DNA of 42,834 bases from Nannocystis exedens (GTDB lineage Bacteria > Myxococcota_A > Polyangia > Polyangiales > Polyangiaceae): contig CAMBEV010000002.1 in NCBI GenBank assembly GCA_945865595.1, forward strand, positions 1 through 42,834, given 5' to 3'. This document shows positions 40,436-42,834 of this stretch, one piece after another. Below the pieces are notes generated by a model, which saw only the letters and a program-made list of their open reading frames with translations, searched no databases and was not told where the DNA came from. Both the position numbers and the translations under genes were made by a program. Within the stretch, counting starts at the first letter, position 1. Each line of letters begins with the position of its first letter.

Positions 40436-41362
40436 GTGACGTTAAGGCTCCTTTCGTACAACGTTCGTTACTTCGCACACGCGACGCGCGGACTCTTCAG
40501 CACGAAGAGCGCGATGCGTCGGATCACCGATGCGATCGCCAACCTCGACCCACCCGTCCACATCGCGTGCCTTCAAGAGGTGGAAACAAATTCTCTGCGC
40601 AGCGCAATCGCGCATCCGAGGCGCCACAAAGACGAAACACAACTCGAGCACTTTATGCACCTGCTCAGCGCCGCGTACGCGCGCAAGCGAGTCGAGAACC
40701 CCTACGAGGCCTACTACTTCCCGGCGCACAACTATCGCCTGACCCCAAGGCTCAACTTCTATACGACCGGCCTGGCCATTTTGGCACACAAGTCGTTACG
40801 AATTTCACACGTGAATGCGCCCGCGTTGATTACGCATCACCGCGTCCACTTCATGCGCGCGTTCAAGCAGACACGCATCTGCGCACACGTTCGTTTCGCG
40901 CACCAAAGCGGCGCAACCGTCGACATCTTCAACACGCACTTGAGCCTACCCTCCGCGTTTGCGCGCGACTTCTGGACGAAGGATGCGCGGCTCGGCTTTG
41001 GTGCCAATCAACTTCACGAAGCCAAGAAAATGATCGACTTCGTCAAACAAGAAAAGCACGGCGATGCATTCGTAGTGACAGGCGATCTTAATTCAGTCCC
41101 AGGGTCGCCTGTCTATCGCTTCCTCACGGAAGAATCCGGGCTCACCGATCCGTTTCGGTCAGTCGCAGATCTTTCCGTCGACGAGCTACACAAGAGGGCG
41201 ACCGCGGGCTTCTTGGCAATGCGTATGCGGCTCGATCACATGCTGGGTGGGCCCGCGATCAACTGGGTGGACGTCGACGACTCGCATCACTTCGACGACC
41301 GGACGAGTCCATTTTTCGGACTCTCGGATCACATGCCGGTATTCGGCCGCTGCAAATTGTGA
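40436..41362 (+). CDS. Endonuclease/exonuclease/phosphatase family protein
   Basis: A 308-residue metal-dependent phosphodiesterase-fold protein. Conserved elements are LLSYNVRYF (Asn), CLQEVET (Glu), FNTHLSLP (His), VVTGDLNSVPGSPVY (Asp, Asn) and the terminal SDHMPVF (Asp, His), a complete active site. No signal peptide is seen, so it probably acts in the cytoplasm. The substrate may be DNA, a phospholipid or an inositol phosphate. The start is GTG 40436 with little evident ribosome binding site. It follows the transporter by 33 bases and may share its transcript. It is convergent with pilQ. Confidence 0.85.
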   Translation: MTLRLLSYNVRYFAHATRGLFSTKSAMRRITDAIANLDPPVHIACLQEVETNSLRSAIAHPRRHKDETQLEHFMHLLSAAYARKRVENPYEAYYFPAHNYRLTPRLNFYTTGLAILAHKSLRISHVNAPALITHHRVHFMRAFKQTRICAHVRFAHQSGATVDIFNTHLSLPSAFARDFWTKDARLGFGANQLHEAKKMIDFVKQEKHGDAFVVTGDLNSVPGSPVYRFLTEESGLTDPFRSVADLSVDELHKRATAGFLAMRMRLDHMLGGPAINWVDVDDSHHFDDRTSPFFGLSDHMPVFGRCKL

Positions 41363-41373
41363 GCCTTCCACGT

Positions 41374-41389
41374 TCGGGCTACCGCCCGA
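41374..41389. terminator. Small stem-loop at a convergent junction, tentative
   Basis: TCGGGC-TACC-GCCCGA forms a perfect six-base stem overlapping the pilQ stop, 11 bases after the stop of the phosphatase-fold gene. It has no uridine run on either side, so a two-way terminator is only a suggestion. Confidence 0.25.
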
Positions 41390-42834
41390 GCGCCTCTGCA
41401 CGATTGACGATTCGAGGCGTGATGAAGATCACCAGCTCTTGCCGCGCGTCGCTCGCACGGCGCTTTTGGAAGAGCATGCCGAGAACCGGAATGTCGCCGA
41501 AGAACGGCACCTGATCGACGCCACGACCCGTGTTTCGTGTGTAAATGCCACCGATCACAGCCGTGTGGCCATCCATCACGAGGAGATCGGTGGCCGCCGA
41601 GCGCCTCAAAATCGTTGGATCGCCGCGCGCAGACGTCTGGTTGAAGTCGGGCTCGTCACGGGTAACCGCCACGTGCATCGCGACCGAACCATCTGCGGTA
41701 ACGTGGGGCCGAACGGAGAGCTGCAGATTCGCTTGGATGAAGCTCGTCTGCACACCGAGGGCACTCACCTGCGAGTACGGGAAGGACGTGCCCTGGCTGA
41801 TACTGGCCTCCTTGTTGTCGAGCGTGAGGATGCGCGGACTCGAGACCACGCGGATGAGACCGCTCGATTCGGCGGCTGAAAGGCGCACGTTGAGATTGAT
41901 CAGGTTGTCGACCGACCCGAACGCCAGACCGAGCGCACCACCGGCGCCGGTACCCGCCGCTGCCGGAAGGTTTACCGCAAAGTTTGGATTCGCGACGATC
42001 CGCGAGAAGGGCGACAGACCGGCTGTCGGGGTTGCCACGTCGGAGGCGCCGCCTGACGTCATGATCTTTGACGGAAACGCGAGGCCCGTCGGATTTCCAG
42101 TGGTCTCGCTGAAGGTGAGATCGCCGCCCCACTGAATACCAACGTCGCGCACATAGCGACTGGTTGCCTCGACGATACGCGCTTCAACGAGCACTTGCGG
42201 CGTCTGTGTGTCAAGAGACCGGACGAGCTCTTCGATGTGATTCAAGTTCACTTCGATGTCGCGCGCGATGAGCACATTGGTTCTGTCGTCGACAGCGATG
42301 GATCCGCGTGGGGAGATCAACTCTTTCGCGCGCAATTGAAGCTCTCCGGCCATCGCGTAGCTCACAGGAATCAGCCTGGTCGCGAGTGGCGCCGATTCGA
42401 ACTCGGCCTTCGCCTGCGCGACCGAGAGCTCGCGTTCCTTCTGCAACGTCGCGAGTGGCGCGACCCGAATCAAGTTACCTGAGCGCACCATCCCGAGGCT
42501 CTTGGCCTTCAGCACAACTTCAAGTGCCTTGTCCCACGGAACATCGCGCATGCGAATCGTGATCGTTCCGGAAACGTCATCGGCCGTCACGATGTTCACC
42601 TTGCCAACGTCGGAGAGCAGGCGAAGGATGTTGTGAATATCGGCGTCCTTGAGGTCGAGATCCACGCGACGACCCACGTAGCGTCGCCCCCCCCCGCCAT
42701 CACGATCGCTCGGCTGCCCCGCCTGCCCCGCCTGCGTCGAGGTGAAGCCTGACTGCTCGCTTCCTGCCGTTCCGATGTTGGTTCCGTAAATTGACTGTTC
42801 AATTTTCGGCAACGCCGGCGCAGTCGCTTCGCGT
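41379..42834 (-). CDS. pilQ: Type IV pilus secretin PilQ, 5' end beyond the window
   Basis: This gene encodes the outer-membrane ring through which type IV pili extend. About 484 residues are present and the frame continues off the right edge, so the signal peptide and AMIN domains are missing. Visible parts are a Gly-rich linker encoded across a run of nine G, an N0/STN domain (RVDLDLKDADIHNILRLLSD), an N1 domain (LIPVSYAMAGELQLRAKELI) and the secretin domain. The secretin ends with RILTLDNKEASISQGTSFPY, GGIYTRNTGRGVDQVPFFGD and LVIFITPRIV. The homolog in Myxococcus is needed for social motility. Nothing is out of frame in the part seen. Confidence 0.93.
   Translation of the reverse strand, partial: REATAPALPKIEQSIYGTNIGTAGSEQSGFTSTQAGQAGQPSDRDGGGGRRYVGRRVDLDLKDADIHNILRLLSDVGKVNIVTADDVSGTITIRMRDVPWDKALEVVLKAKSLGMVRSGNLIRVAPLATLQKERELSVAQAKAEFESAPLATRLIPVSYAMAGELQLRAKELISPRGSIAVDDRTNVLIARDIEVNLNHIEELVRSLDTQTPQVLVEARIVEATSRYVRDVGIQWGGDLTFSETTGNPTGLAFPSKIMTSGGASDVATPTAGLSPFSRIVANPNFAVNLPAAAGTGAGGALGLAFGSVDNLINLNVRLSAAESSGLIRVVSSPRILTLDNKEASISQGTSFPYSQVSALGVQTSFIQANLQLSVRPHVTADGSVAMHVAVTRDEPDFNQTSARGDPTILRRSAATDLLVMDGHTAVIGGIYTRNTGRGVDQVPFFGDIPVLGMLFQKRRASDARQELVIFITPRIVNRAEALGR

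Overview
The window comes from a high-GC, Gram-negative bacterium that is almost certainly a member of the Myxococcota, most likely a Polyangiales-type genome. The support is a type IV pilus secretin (PilQ), an AgmX/PglI C-terminal-domain protein, a subtilase ending in a MYXO-CTERM-like sorting tail, a cysteine-rich Asp/Ala-rich lipoprotein and a four-helix-bundle orphan. No rRNA, tRNA or CRISPR array was seen. Coding density is very high and many genes overlap by 1-4 bases.

Left end (1-2300): an accessory segment with an intact ISAs1-family transposase. It is followed within three bases of its stop codon by a roughly 820-base cassette carrying a four-helix-bundle (S23/IVS-type) gene. The cassette has long terminal inverted repeats, a second inverted repeat whose inner arm contains the gene's Shine-Dalgarno sequence, and three copies of a small palindromic repeat, one of them in frame inside the gene.

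2299-14973: mostly housekeeping and envelope genes. These are a PBP4-type carboxypeptidase, a lipoprotein, metG, deoA, a CASTOR/POLLUX-like channel coupled to a small holin-like membrane protein, a YkgJ-type cysteine cluster protein, a frameshifted quinone oxidoreductase, a rhomboid-like protein with a zinc-ribbon tail, an SDR epimerase and an AgmX-like protein.

15069-24522 (minus strand): the most interesting region, a compact eight-gene operon. In transcription order it holds a lysine 2,3-aminomutase, a holo-ACP synthase, a small carrier protein, an acyl-CoA-dehydrogenase-like flavoprotein, a class II synthetase-like amino acid:[carrier protein] ligase, a DUF1839 protein, a cytoplasmic glycoside hydrolase family 2 protein and a tandem alpha/beta hydrolase. 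It reads as a route that charges an amino acid onto a dedicated carrier, may oxidise it there, and passes it to an acceptor that may be a sugar. The product is unknown to me.

24579-42834: a class II cytochrome c-like lipoprotein overlapping a WYL regulator, a Fur-family regulator, mutL-miaA, two coupled unknown genes, a secreted orphan, the MYXO-CTERM-like subtilase, an operon of M1 aminopeptidase, enoyl-CoA hydratase and acyl-CoA carboxyltransferase, an OPA-type transporter, an endonuclease/exonuclease/phosphatase-fold protein, and the 3' part of pilQ running off the right edge.
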